Part shown: positions 11,191-22,513 of the stretch, in pieces | How the letters are laid out: each line of letters opens with the position of its first letter | Position numbering within the stretch: the stretch's first letter is position 1 | Origin: Bremia lactucae | Taxonomy: Eukaryota > Oomycota > Peronosporomycetes > Peronosporales > Peronosporaceae | Assembly (NCBI RefSeq): GCF_004359215.1 | Contig: NC_090611.1 | Location: forward strand, 1,831,992 to 1,895,991 | Direction of reading: 5' to 3' | Length of the DNA stretch: 64,000 nt | Program-made: the position numbers and the translations under genes | The notes under the pieces: model-generated | The model's database searches: none | The model's input: only the letters and a program-made list of their open reading frames with translations | What the model was told of the DNA's origin: nothing

Positions 11191-12662
11191 ATGAGATCGA
11201 TCGTAGGCGGCCCAGCCGTTGGCGCCATGCTGTACACCCTGAGAAGGGATGAACAGCATGCGGTCATAGCCGAGTTCGTAAAACACAAACTCGACGGGGG
11301 CCAAGATAAAGTAGCCTTGCTTCACCAGCAAGGCTCTCAACACGCGGAGGTGTTGAGAGAACAGGGTGCTCAACAATTGGTAATGTTGAGACAGCAGCAT
11401 TTACATGCTGCCAGCGGGTCGACGCGGAAGCGTCGACCCGAAAGCTTAAAGATCGGAATCTCAAAGTTTTTAGGCAGTCGAAGGCGACTCTCTTTAAGAT
11501 GGTTCGTCGAATTAGACGACGCCGTAGAAGCTCGCCGTATTAGTGATGATGCGACGAAAGTGAAGTTTGGTATGTCCAACTTAACCAAACGTGCCAAATC
11601 GTGGGCTTCGGGGCTCAAGCTCCATTTAATTTTGAGTCGCATGAGGTCTTTAAGACCCGGCTTAGGCAAACATTGAGCCCCCACGTGCCGAATTCAGGGA
11701 TCGAGCCGAGCTCCTAGATTTGAACAGGCAAGCGTGACTGTAGTCGGGCACGTCCTAATGCGGCCACGCTCTACTTAAGCACCCACACTACCAAACGAGG
11801 AATCGGTTAGACAGTCTACTCTCGTGTGCCGTGAGGTAGTTGCGGTGGGCGCCTTAGCGAACTCACCCATGGCACTAAGTACTTTGATTAAGTGTCGTCA
11901 TGACAGCGGTAATTCGGCTCCTCGTGCGCACTTATCAAGTAGAAAGAAGTTTTCAGACTGATTTATTTTTAATAGAATTAAATATAAACACCTATTTTTT
12001 TACCTATCAAAAATGTCATCTCCGTAGATAAAACTAATATGTATTGCGAGCGTATCTTTCTAGATACCTCGCGTAACGGATGACGCTAGGCGTCATCCCT
12101 CCTAATGTGAATGCACCTATGTGCATCACATACACAAGGGTTGGTCACGAGCACACCCAAGTGGTGGGTCTAATTACTTTATTTAAGTAATTGACCACCC
12201 CCTTAAGTACACCACGTGTACTTAACGGGGACTGTGTAACATTAATGCAACTTTAGCCCGTTACAGTGACCTTCACGCTTATGCTCAACATACACGATAC
12301 CTGGTCAGTTGTATCGTGAATCATCCGATTGATGAACACACACAGGTAACTGTGTTCATCAAGGGTCTCACAGACGGTTCTGTCAAGACTTACCTGTTCC
12401 AGCTCGAATTGAAGGCGCTTAATCAAGCGATCTCTGAAGCGACAAGGGGACTACAGCCTGAAACAGGCTTTCGTCCACTCGGGTGCATATCGTCCAGCCG
12501 GACGACAAGAAAACGGAGATCCAGAACCCATGGATCTCTCGTATGCAGAGAGCAAGAGAGCTCGCTTTTCAAGTTAAAACAGTTACAAAAATGAAATCGT
12601 TGCAAAAAGACGGGCCACTACGCCTACGAGTGTGGTGCCTCACGGCCAGTGCCGAAAAACAC
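11191..12662 (+). pseudogene. E1 gag, broken by a solo LTR
   Basis: The capsid-like Gag of a Ty3/Gypsy element. The first part (11191-11676) starts at an ATG and encodes a Gln/His-rich coiled-coil segment (QQGSQH..., REQGAQQLVMLRQQ) and the start of the capsid region. A solo LTR-A then interrupts it at 11739. The frame resumes at about 12270 with NHPIDEHTQVTVFIKGL and the segment TYLFQLELKALNQAI that is also found in the gags of B2 (36284-36574) and E2. It then decays with frameshifts near 12450 and 12600. No complete zinc knuckle is readable. It is non-functional. Confidence 0.75.
11739..12265 (-). mobile_element. Solo LTR, family A, nested in E1 gag
   Basis: A complete 527-bp LTR-A in minus orientation, from TGTAGTCGGGCAC at 11739 to CCGTTACA at 12265. 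It is flanked by GTGAC on both sides (11734-11738 and 12266-12270), a perfect 5-bp target duplication. The gag sequence of E1 continues on the far side, so the LTR entered an already integrated E1. Confidence 0.95.
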
Positions 12663-14060
12663 TGAGCGAAAAGATCGACCTCCTGCTAGAAATCGCGGAG
12701 GACGCGGATCCGACGCTGTTGCGAAATTGCAACCGTGAGGCGGGTCTTCAAAAAAAAGGTCGGGGTCTGTAGGTGCGTATCGCCCTAATGATCTAGCAAC
12801 GGCAAAGGAAAAGAATTTGCAGGCCTTTTTGACGAAAGTTGCTCCTCACACACAAACGTTGTGTGTAACTGCCTCAGGGGATAAGGGTAACCTCACCACC
12901 CTGAAAATTATAGTGGCAAACAAATTGTCACAAAAGTCCCTAGTCGATTGTGGGGTGTCGAATATAATTGTTTGACATTTATTGTGAGAAGATCGCAGGC
13001 TCAAGTTCGTTGAGCGCGATATCCGAGAACAGTGCGCTTATCAAAAGGCGCATCTGTAACAGTAAAGAAACGTTTAGTTGGTATCGATTATACGTTAAAA
13101 AGTAAAGAGTACGATGATGCCTTCATCGCACTAGATTTGAATGACAAATTTGATGTCATCCTTGGATTAATTATGGCTTAGAGAGTACGAGCCATGTATA
13201 AATTGGCAGCATCAAGCCGTGACGATGCCTGTCTCTTGTTCATCAGGTGGCCAACAGACGCACGTCCTGGGGCGTCCACAAGCGTGTGGATGTCCTACGA
13301 GTGAGTGCGATAGCCTCACTTGTCAATCGGTCGTTTGCATGACTGCACATGACATCAGTGTGAATACCCAACACACTGTGGAGTTGGATCCCGAACGGCT
13401 GTGCACAAGCACAGGCAGCGTCGAAGGTCCACCATTGTGACGTGGACAAAGTTACTGATGGCTGTGCACAAGTACAAGTACATGCAGTGTCAAAGTTCGA
13501 CAACTCGAATACGTTAAGTGGTATAAAACAAGGATGCTTGCTTGAAAAGCAACATGCAAGAAATTTTGAAACGCCTCTCTATGAGAGGCAGAGCGAATGT
13601 CCTCGATCGACTAGAGAGTCGATCCTGGAGAATCTTGCTGTGGTACCACAACCACAGCTAGAGGCAGTCGGGGAGGATAGCCCCCAAGTCAATTCTATAT
13701 AAATATGTTTCCGGAAACATGTGGTCAAATGTTCCCAGGTACCTTCGGAAATAAGTTCCAAAGAGGAAACTGAGACAAAAAAATATCTTAGTAAATAATA
13801 ACTCAAGTGTAGGCGCTTATACACTTGATCAAATAGCGCCTACTAAGTTAATTTCGGAGATAACTCAATTGCCAACGCTTGAACCGGAACGGTTTTTGAG
13901 TGGTCTGCGTAGTGGCAAAGTCAAGCAGATCTGCGTACTTTTAACAGATGACAACTACGTGGTGATATGCGGTCGGCAATAGTATTTCCTGAGAAAGAAC
14001 AGATTTTCAGCCGCTCATCGATGGACGAAAGTGTCCTCGATGAGAAGACTCGGATGGAAC
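12663..14060 (+). pseudogene. E1 protease and linker remnants
   Basis: Degenerate sequence between gag and reverse transcriptase. Near 12930-12970 the aspartic protease active site is recognisable as LVDCGVSN, where related elements in this window have VDSGAS: the catalytic DSG has become DCG. Near 13135-13170 a frame reads LNDKFDVILG, the protease C-terminal signature also seen in B2. The following 900 bp is a Gln/His-rich linker with many stops. No active protease can be made. Confidence 0.6.
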
Positions 14061-15075
14061 GGCTTACGTCCCAATCCTAAGAGTCTTTGTAGACAAACCG
14101 TTCGTATGAGGATCTAATAGAATTCGAGGATGTCTTCCCTGAATCCGTACCGTGCCAGTTGCCTAATGATAAAGGCACTCGACACAAATCGACCTTATTC
14201 CAGGTATAAATACTGTCATTCATGAAGCAATAGCCATTGCCTCGTGGGCAAGTATTAGCGATCGACAAATTCTTTGCCGATCGCTTGGCAGCGGGCCATG
14301 TGAGGTAGTCAACTTCCCACATAGGTCTCTGACCTTCTTTGTGTAAAGCAACAGGAGGATGGCGGATTGTGCATGAATTCAATAAATTGAACGCTGCAAC
14401 GGTACAATTTCAAACACCGATAGCACAAAAAAACGATGTAATCATTGATGGTATTTAAAAGAGCATTATCTCTTCGTTAATGGATCTGATGGATGGATTT
14501 TATCAGATCCTCATGCGTGAACAGGATATCCCGTTTACAGTGGTAATCACCCTAAGCGGTATGATGTGGGAGTGGCTAGTCATGCTACGAGGGCTTCGTA
14601 ATGTCGCTGCCCCAATAACCACAGATTGATTACACATTTGTCGAGATCGGTGCAAAATTTCGCACCGAGTTTTTCTTATGACGTCTTCGTTCATAGGTGA
14701 GCCATGAACGGAAATTCTGACGTTGAAGTATATCGTACCCACGTCCGAAAGGTTCCTACACTTATGCGTAAACACAAGTTGTATGCAAAGCTTAAGCAGT
14801 GTATATTCGCTGCAAGCGAAACATAACTTTTTGGGTGCATCGTGGGTAAACACGGTATACGTTCGGATCCGAAAAGATCAAGGCGACGACCGATTGGCCT
14901 TTGCCAGTCGATGTGAAGGGACTTCGAAAGTTCATTGGTTTAGCGGCGTACCTGCACAAATACCCACGCAATTTTGCCGAAATGACAGTCCCTATTTCTT
15001 CTTTGTTAAGAAACATGTAAAGCGGTCATGGAACGCTGATTGTCAGCGTTTTTTTAAGGTATCAAGCAAAGCTTG
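14061..15075 (+). pseudogene. E1 reverse transcriptase remnant
   Basis: The plus strand keeps the Gypsy RT order in several frames: a region like the B1 segment PGSKYCVMKQWPLP near 14200, SSLMDLMDGFYQILMRE near 14470-14522, SGMMWEWLVM near 14550-14590, and LGCIVGKHGI with WPLPVDVKGLRKFIGLAAYL near 14830-14960. Stops and frameshifts separate them, so only a fossil remains. It corresponds to 22744-23833 of B1. Confidence 0.75.
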
Positions 15076-15640
15076 ATGCAATTACCAGGATTGGCGATTG
15101 CGGACCAAAACAGTTGGTGTGTGACGCCAGCGATTTTGCAATCGACTGTGCGTTAATATAATATGACACAGACGGCGCAGAGCGCGGCGTCTGTTATCAA
15201 TCGCATCAGCTTCAACCAGCTGAACGCAACTATCCAGTGCATAACTTTGGAACTTCTTGCCATGAAATATGCACTGGTTAAGTTTGGGGTCTATCTCTCG
15301 GAAGATAGACCGTTTTTTTGTATATACGGACCATGCGTCTTTACGTACGGCCGTAAACAAACCACACCTCTCGCAAAGAATGGCAAGACGGTTGTCTTTC
15401 TTCGCAAAGTACTACTTCTCCGTGGACTATAAATGAGGACGACTGAACTTCCTCACCTATGCCCTTTCGCGCCGGCTCATTTTGAGCACGCTGCGCAAGC
15501 GAACAGTGAGCATGATGCCACTATTGCAACAATAAGTGTTTCGTCGTCAACATTACTCGATGACGTTAATAAAGCTTATCAAAAAGATGAGGCTCTTAAA
15601 GGGTTGATGAATATCTCAAGATTCCATCCCAGCAATCCTT
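15076..15640 (+). pseudogene. E1 RNase H remnant
   Basis: Fragments of the Gypsy RNase H domain: DTDGAERGVCYQSHQLQPAE near 15165-15225 and MKYALVKFGVYL at 15261-15297. The active-site acidic residues do not lie in one frame. It follows the RT relic of E1 in the normal order. Confidence 0.65.
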
Positions 15641-16830
15641 AAAATGATTATCGAAATTGTATCGATCCTCAACATAATGATACACAATACGCAATAGATT
15701 ACTGTATTACACAGGCTTTGCTGACGACACACCTCGTGTCGTCATCCACACCCATAATAATTTGCATCTACACATCATGTATGAGTATCAATAAGTGGGT
15801 ATCGTCTACGTGAAAAGACCTACTCACGATAAGTCGCGACTTCTACTGACCAGCTTGTCCGCTAGTACATACGTGCTTACGAAGTTAGTCAACCGGTGAA
15901 GCCCAGTGCTTTATCCTGAGCTCCGTTACAACCTCTGCCTGTTCCAGCAGAGTGTTGGCAGTCCGTATCTATGGACTTCGTCTTCGGGAAATCAGAGAAC
16001 GATCAAAAGAATAATGGTATTCTTGTGTTTGTTGATCATTTAAGCAAGATGGTACATCTTGCTGCAGTACCGGAGTCGAATACAACCAAAGGCTGTGCTC
16101 GTGTCTTTGTTGACACGATATTTCGACTCCATGGGTTACCCCGTGAACTGGTCTCAGATCGAGACCCTAGATTAACGGCGGAATTTTGGCAATCTGTTTC
16201 AAATCACTTGGAACACAATTAAAAATGTCAACTTCGGATCATCCTGAAACAGATGGTCAGACGGTACGGGCAAAGCACATTCTCGAAGAAATACTTCGCG
16301 AATATGGTTAGACGGAACGCGTTAATCGCGTCCTAGAAGAAATACTTCGAGGTTACGTCCAATCGTATCCGAATTGGAGCGAGTGTTTACCGATGGTCGA
16401 ATGCGCCACCAACGATTCGGTGCATGCGTCTACAACGCATACCCACTTATTAGAGCGATCCTCTAGTTTAAGGGGGGGGTCGCACGAGCAAAACCATTTC
16501 TGGCTCATACTCATCACGCGTCGAAGTTACCAACAACGCGAGTGATGGCGATGTCGAAGCCATCGCCATCGAAGATGAGAAAGATCTCATGGCTCATTTC
16601 CCATTCCATTTTCTTACGAGTTAGGGCGAATTCTAGCCGATGGTAGAATTTGCCATCAACAATTCAGTACGTATACCCACCTTGTTTGAGAATGATTCGT
16701 ATTTGATCTAAAAGCGTTAAGTGCCTTCCTAAGGCTTGCACATTCAAGGCGGGAGGGACTAGCTCGAGCAAAGAACCTTCTAATCACGCATTAGCCCTAA
16801 GGTCAATGCGAAGGATGCCAATGTTTATTT
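15641..16830 (+). pseudogene. E1 integrase core with internal partial duplication
   Basis: The best-preserved part is 15971-16222: SMDFVFGKSENDQKNNG (first catalytic Asp), FVDHLSKMVHLAAVPES and LPRELVSDRDPRLTAEF (second catalytic Asp). The RVLEE glutamate region follows in another frame near 16320-16345. The segment around the glutamate is partly duplicated at 16262-16355, and the region 16380-16560 resembles 16621-16800, including the MVEFAINNS segment. The duplication probably came from unequal recombination between related copies. Confidence 0.7.
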
Positions 16831-16978
16831 CATTAGCATTGGAGTGGACAAAGTAAGTAATAACAACAATGCTATTACTGACTTTAATAACGATGTTTTA
16901 ATAGACTCAGCATAAAAAAACAAAATTATTAATGAGAACGATAATACTCTCAATATTAGAGAGATTGATGTCTCCGCA

Positions 16979-17404
16979 GTGCGAGTAGGTCGCACTGAAA
17001 AAAAAGAGTCTGCAGGTGATTTCCTGCTGGCTAGAAAAGCAGTATTCCGTTTCGTACAGGATTCCATCGTTGATGCCATGGACCGACAGAAACGGATCTC
17101 TAACAAAAATGGAAGAATAAACATTCTTTCATTTATTGTTACTGATATTTGCCTAGTATCTACGGTAAACCTACCAAAGCATGTAGTGAGGAATGTAGGC
17201 AGTAATAAATTACTGCCCACGTATATCGGCCCGTTTCGTGTACTGCATCGCCAAGGCAATGCTCACACGATCGAGCTGTCTAGTAGGATGCGTACGCATT
17301 TTACGTTTTATATCGAGCGTGTCCGTCCCATACCATCAGTACGAGGCTTCTTCCGGTTCCGAATCACACCGAAAAGGTCTAAGACGTCTGCCAAAGCCGG
17401 ATAG
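16979..17404 (+). pseudogene. E1 integrase C-terminal region
   Basis: A 141-codon open frame corresponds to the C-terminal, DNA-binding part of a Gypsy integrase: a helical segment FVQDSIVDAMDRQKRIS, then LVSTVNLPKHVVRNVGSNKL and the GPFRVL...GNAHTIELSSRMRTH motif. The same order is found in B2 (31781-32440) and E2 (40108-40452). It is one of the few open stretches left in E1. The pol tail, colinear with the inverse of 39780-39950, continues to about 17690. Confidence 0.75.
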
Positions 17405-17699
17405 TCTCGAGTCAAAAGCGTGATAGTCTCAGGGCAGAGTTATTTTTTCACGAACCAGACGAATCACTACATCCTCCACGGATAAGAGCTTTTGACGAGC
17501 TGTCACCAGCTCGTTTTGAAGGTGCTCATTCTTTGCCAGTTGACCAACCGCAACTTCCGCCTAGTTTTGCAACTGGTCACAAGAAACGCCGTCGACCATC
17601 ACCGCTAGCCGTGACGACGGGATCGCTCGTGATCAACGTCCTCCCGTAAATAACGCAGGAAGTGACCCAAGTCACGGTGTTGACTTGCGTAACGTCCAT

Positions 17700-17882
17700 C
17701 ATCAGTTGGGCACGAGATTCCTAGCTATCGTGCGAGAGTGGATACCCTCGCCATCGAACTAGGCAACTCGTTCAAACCTCCTTCACCTTACGGTGGTTCA
17801 GGAAGCGTTCAACAAGAAAGCGCTTTTCACCATTCGGGTCCATCAATGGATTTAAAGGGGGAGGAAAACTCGGTTTGTCTCA
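17700..17882 (-). pseudogene. Inverted chromodomain segment inside E1
   Basis: On the minus strand this block reads as the Gypsy chromodomain: a segment FLVERFLNHRKVKEV followed by VRWRGYPLSHDS, with stops. In E2 the same block (39545-39720) lies in the same direction as the integrase; here it is reversed relative to the integrase at 16979-17404 and to the flanking sequence on both sides, which are still colinear in plus orientation. So about 180 bp has been turned round within the element. Breakpoints are near 17700 and 17882. Confidence 0.65.
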
Positions 17883-17889
17883 TTCGCCG

Positions 17890-18700
17890 AACCGGTCTCT
17901 TTCGACAGGACGACGAGACCCCTCCTCATCAACAGAGGGTCCATCAGAATACAAGCCCTGCCCGCGCTCGTAGAATGGTTGGAGGTTCTTAATCCTTTCG
18001 CGCATCTCACAAAAGATGAGCGTCCTGCAATAAGGGTCTTTGAAGGAGTATGCCTTCTTAAGGAGCATTAGCCCCTTAACGAGAGGCAAGGTGACCCTGC
18101 CTCTTTAGACCAACGGTGCAGCTTGTAGCGTGCACCGACTATGGTCCGGTTTTCGAACTGGTCTTCGGAAAGCATCTGGCTTGTCAAGCCAGGCCTCGCG
18201 GCCTATGCTTTGCACATTCTGTACAAATGCTTCGTAAACTTGAAATGAAGGAGTGACATCCTTTGCGTGAACCACCGATGCCGTAAGCAGGTATCGATGA
18301 AGAATTCCGTCTCGTCCTTTTAGGCTTGTGAAGCCTGGATGAGTCAAATAACGGAATCTGGTATCGTTCGTATGTCATCACAAGATTACTCCGCACCAAA
18401 AGGGTCAGACGAGGTGTCAAATAACTTCGTCATTACTCCTTGGTTGTCACATTAGAATCCGTAGATTAGACGGACGTGGCCTCGGTTGATTCGGAGGCCT
18501 TAACGTGTGCCACCGTGTCAGCCGATGACGCCGACTCGACCCAGTCACCTGCAATGGGAGTAGCAGGTGACTTATATACCAGTCACCTCTAATTACAATA
18601 GGTAGTTATTCATTCCGCCCACCTAGATCTACTGAAACATTTGCATCGCTAACTGCTGCACTGAGGCGTGCAGCTGATTTTGCGGCCTCACAGGCGAGGC
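17890..18700 (-). pseudogene. E1 antisense ORF remnant
   Basis: The segment between chromodomain and 3' LTR reads as a broken protein on the strand opposite to pol. Recognisable pieces are the Ala/Ser-rich AAKSAARLSAAVSDANVSVD near 18700-18620, HPGFTSLKGRDGILHRYLL near 18340-18285, and FVQNVQSIGREAWL near 18235-18190. The antisense strands of E2 (38594-39380) and B1/B2 carry clearly related segments in the same position. Stops and shifts disrupt it. Function unknown. Confidence 0.5.
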
Positions 18701-18841
18701 GCACGGTTTTCAAAGCCGTGCGCAATTCAAAGTTGGAAACATAACCAACAAGTGCTAATTTACAAAGAGAGACATTATTGTACTCTCTGTCACTTTACAT
18801 CAGTCACTCAAGCGACTGTTATTAAGGAGGGTTGATGTAAC

Positions 18842-19335
18842 TGTAACGGGGCACTACTAACTTGTACTGCTTCTGTACAAGTCCACTTCGCACTGCCTCA
18901 GTGCGAGTGGTGGCTCACGTCACTTCGCGCACACTACAACTTGCAGAGGAAGACTCTCTTAAAAACACGTGCTTTAAAGAGAACTAAAAATAAACTGAAT
19001 TTAATATGATTAAGTTCTTCTGTTTCTATCTATTTTCTACTATTTGAATTAAATAGTTATACAAAACATGTAATAAAGTCTTATCTGTCTCTATCTTTGC
19101 GCGCTTCCAGTGCTGACTGGACCGCGGAGCAAGTATATGTAAGGTCGATATCTATCACTGAATAAGTTTTTTGAAAGTTACAATGTAAACTAATATTCGT
19201 AAAATAGTATCTACCTTTTAGATAATATAACTATCTTTCTTAACGCAGTTAATAAAAAACAGTAGAGGTAGGCCGTTTCTTAAATTTATTAACAACCTTT
19301 GAGTGGTAAATTAATGTACGATACACCCCGTTACA
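18842..19335 (-). mobile_element. 3' LTR of element B1 (family B)
   Basis: A 494-bp LTR with inverted TGTAACGGGG/CCCCGTTACA ends. It is placed in minus orientation because the purine tract AAGGGGAGGGTGA (reverse strand of 19336-19350) abuts its 19335 end, as a polypurine tract should. At its other side lies the E1 polypurine tract (18820-18835) followed by only TGTAAC. So B1 seems to have inserted six bases into the 3' LTR of E1, with GTAAC (18837-18841) as half of a target duplication; the other half is lost. Confidence 0.8.
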
Positions 19336-19439
19336 TCACCCTCCCCTTAAACGACTATCACTTTGATTGTCATTGAATAGACTGGTCACTATAAGACCAC
19401 TTAAGCGAAAAACGATGTTGATTGGTCAGAACCGTCATT

Positions 19440-20400
19440 TTCAATTCTATCGTATAGTTAACGGGTCCATGCGGTCAGCGATTAGTGCGGAACCTTCGAT
19501 TGCGGTCCATGTAGCAGCGGGCGACGCATTATTGTATCTTGCGGCATACAGGGCGTCTGCCGTAATACCATCATCTCCCGCAATACTAACTGTTGCGGGT
19601 GAACGCGGCGAGTCACCACGTGAATGCGACCCCACCTTGGCGGTCGACTATGAATGCGAGTCGGACGAGATGGCCAACTCGGGAGATGGAACAGTCGCCT
19701 CAACGTCGTCAGGTGACTGAGTATGAGCCTTCTAGGGAGCTCAATCGGAAAGTCATGCTGATAGCGTTTGCTATAGCATGTTTAGTTCTGACGATGATGA
19801 TGATTCCCCATTACCAGCACCGTCTCCCATGCCGTCACCCGCATTCATCCCTGTGAGTGTGGCGTAAGCCATCGTGATAAAGTTCTTGTGGTACCCCTGC
19901 TTCAGTGGGTCCTACTCAGGGGAGTGCAGACACTAAAATGTCTTGTCTCGCCACTGAGAAGAAGCCGTGGCTTTTGCCCGAACGGCTTATCAGTAGCTTG
20001 TCGGGAGAGACTACACCTCACTCTAAATAAGCCTTATTTATTGCGACAAAGCTACATATTCTTGATCCCAACGCAAAAGGTTTTCGCGCTAAGGAGGATT
20101 TTAAGCATCGATGGTATAATGGCAACAACAAGCGAGATAACAGCTCGTTGATGCAAGCTTGGAACGCGTTCACTCGCAATGTCAAAGATAATAGACGCGA
20201 AGCCTGGCTTCAAAACCTTAACGCGATTCGCTTTAAGTTTGAGAAACGACCTTTAACCGGTGCAAGATTTAAACGTCATCGGTTGTCTCGTGAGGCAGGA
20301 CTTCCATACCCTACGTGGGGTGATCCTTGTCCGTCGTGTTGTTCGACAATATTAAACTGTGAAAGGGGATGATTATTCCCTTTCTTCGCCCTTGGGAAGG
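19440..20400 (+). pseudogene. B1 antisense ORF (interrupted)
   Basis: The plus strand, opposite to B1 pol, encodes pieces in series: an Ala-rich segment around HVAAGDALLYLAAY (19505-19550), an acidic/Ser segment to 19720, then 20148-20330 with MQAWNAFTRNVK, REAWLQNLNAIRF and the end GARFKRHRLSREAGLP. B2 (30440-31340) has the same series and E2 matches the last block (39115-39330). Several frameshifts are present. No family assignment. Confidence 0.5.
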
Positions 20401-20410
20401 GCTCGCATCT

Positions 20411-20734
20411 CTATCGAGATACGCGATGCGATTGGCGTTTTGCAATCGATTTGCATGCGCCAGGGGCGCGTGTTCTCCGATGGACTTTCTGATCCATCGA
20501 ATGGGTCTCGTCATACTGATGGACGAGGCCTTCAACGTCAACAACCAGCTGGGACCGAAGCTCCCAGCTGTTATGCGAAGGTGGATGACCGCGCCAGCGA
20601 ACAAGATAACTCGTTCGCTGCCCCTTCACATCGCGGTTGTTTACGATACGATCCACAATAAAACATTGCCCACCGTGAAAATCCACAATTGGTCGTGCAA
20701 GAGGAGGGAAAACTAGATCCGACCTATGTGTCAT
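20411..20734 (-). pseudogene. B1 chromodomain
   Basis: A 107-codon open frame on the minus strand contains FIVDRIVNNRDV and YLVRWRGHPPSHNSWE, the signature of the chromodomain at the C-terminus of chromovirus-type Gypsy integrases. Such domains direct insertion to particular chromatin marks. It is out of frame with the integrase core, so it is a relic. Confidence 0.8.
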
Positions 20735-20996
20735 ATCTAGAGTCGACCACTACCTCCATGTATTGGAGAAGAGTCTTGCTCACGAGTGCAGTAAGTGCCG
20801 CTCGTTAAAAAAGAAGAAGCAGAACTCACCGTGTCGAACTGTCGGAAGACCGTTCATAAAGAGCGTACCTAATGTTGGGGTACGAGCAAAAGTATGACGC
20901 GTTTCGTGACGAGCTGTCATCAGCTCGTTGCAATTTCGAGGAACTATGGGTTTGGCATGAGAATCTCCATACTCAACATGAGAGTCTGGCTCGTGA

Positions 20997-22513
20997 TCAC
21001 AAGAACCTTTTGGGGATACTTGAAAGGGGTGGTCTGACCCGTCCGCGGAAGAAACCGCAATACAGATGGTACGGGCGGAGCCGACCAACGTCAAACGTAG
21101 GATGCGTTCGCATCCTTCGTAAAAGTTCTATTGTGTACGCATTGCTTCTGCGATGCAGTACACGGAACTGCCAAAAGAACTTGGATAGTAGTTTATTACT
21201 ACCCACATCAGTGACTACATGCTGCTGCGTTGGCAATGGAATCCTGTACGAAACAGACTACTGATTCTCGAGCCAGCAAAAAATTCCTCTGCTTACTCAC
21301 TTGTTTTGTCTTTTTCAGTGCGCTTTGTGCGCACTGCCATGAGATCTTTCTTTTCTACAGCGAGGATTCATCGCTGGTACTATTTATTTTGTTAGGAACA
21401 ATAGTGTCATCACTATTGCTGAGCTTCTCACTTTCGATGTGAATTGCTTCGACATCGACATCATTCGCATCGTCGGTAATTTCGACGCGTGATAAGCATG
21501 ATCTAGAACTGGTTTTGCTCGTGCGAGTCCACAACCCCTTGAACTAGCGGATCTCTCTATTGGCTAGGTATGCGTTGTCGACACATGCACCGAATGGTTG
21601 ATGCCGAATTCGACCATAGGTAAAAACTCGCTCCAATTCGGAGACGATTGGACGTAACCTCGAAGTATCTCTTCGAGGACGCGATTTACGCGTTCCGTCT
21701 GACCATGTGTCTCTGGATGATCAGAAGTTGACATAGTCAGCCGTGTTACGAGAGATCGGAACACGGATTTCCAAAACTCCGTAAACCGTGGATCTCTATC
21801 CGAGACCAGTTCACGGGGTAACCCGTGAACGAGTACAGCCCGGAGCCGTGATCGACTCTGGTACTGCAGCAAGATGTACTATCTTGCTTAAGCTGTCTAC
21901 AAAAACAAGGATTCCATTATTTTTGTGATCGTCTTCGGGAAATCCGAAGACGAAGTCCATAGATACGGACTGCCAACATTCTGCCGAAAGTGGTAGAGGT
22001 TGTAGAGGTGCACGGTATGGTGGGCTAGGTTTCACCTGTTGACACACCTCGCAAGCACGAATGTACTTGCGCACGAACTCATACTGGCGGGCAGTAAAAG
22101 TCGCGACTTACTGTGAAATAAGTTTTCTCACGTCCACGATACCCACTTGGTGGTGCGTCGTGACACTTATACATGATACGCAACCGCAAATCATTTTGAG
22201 TTGGGACGACGACACGTGGAGTGTCGCCGGCAACGGCTGTGTAGTACAGTAAGCCGTTGCGTGTTGTATATCGATCTGATGACGATCGATTTAAAGCCGG
22301 TAAATCTTTCAAGGAATGATTGGATAGATTTATCAGATGATCCAATAAACGCAGAAGGGCTTTATCTTCTGTGTAGGCTTTCTTTGATGTCATCAAATAA
22401 AGTTGACAACGGAACACTTGTAATGAGTGTTGCAACATTGGGATTATCTTTACTTTTGGAGTGCGCGGCCGGCTCGAAATCGGGTCGGCGTGATAACGCA
22501 TCAGTGACGCCAT
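20997..22513 (-). pseudogene. B1 integrase
   Basis: In minus-strand order: the zinc-binding N-terminal region (22079-22513, with GLLYYT and MYKCHDAPPSGYRGREKT), the HHCC end and core (21811-22074: KYIRACEVCQQVKP, SVSMDFVFGFPEDDHKNNG), then 21564-21872 with LPRELVSDRDPRF, DHPETHGQTERVNRVLEE and LPMVEFGIN, and the C-terminal domain at 20997-21236 (FRVLHRRSNAYTIELLRRMR). The D, D and E residues are all visible but spread over three frames. Typical chromovirus integrase, inactive. Confidence 0.8.

Noticed and set aside
18842..19335. LTR-B here as the 3' LTR of the plus element E1
   Set aside because: The ends are symmetric, so both orientations looked possible, but LTR-B next to polypurine tracts at 19336 and 30336, and the unlike LTR-E at the 5' end of E1, place it with the minus element B1.
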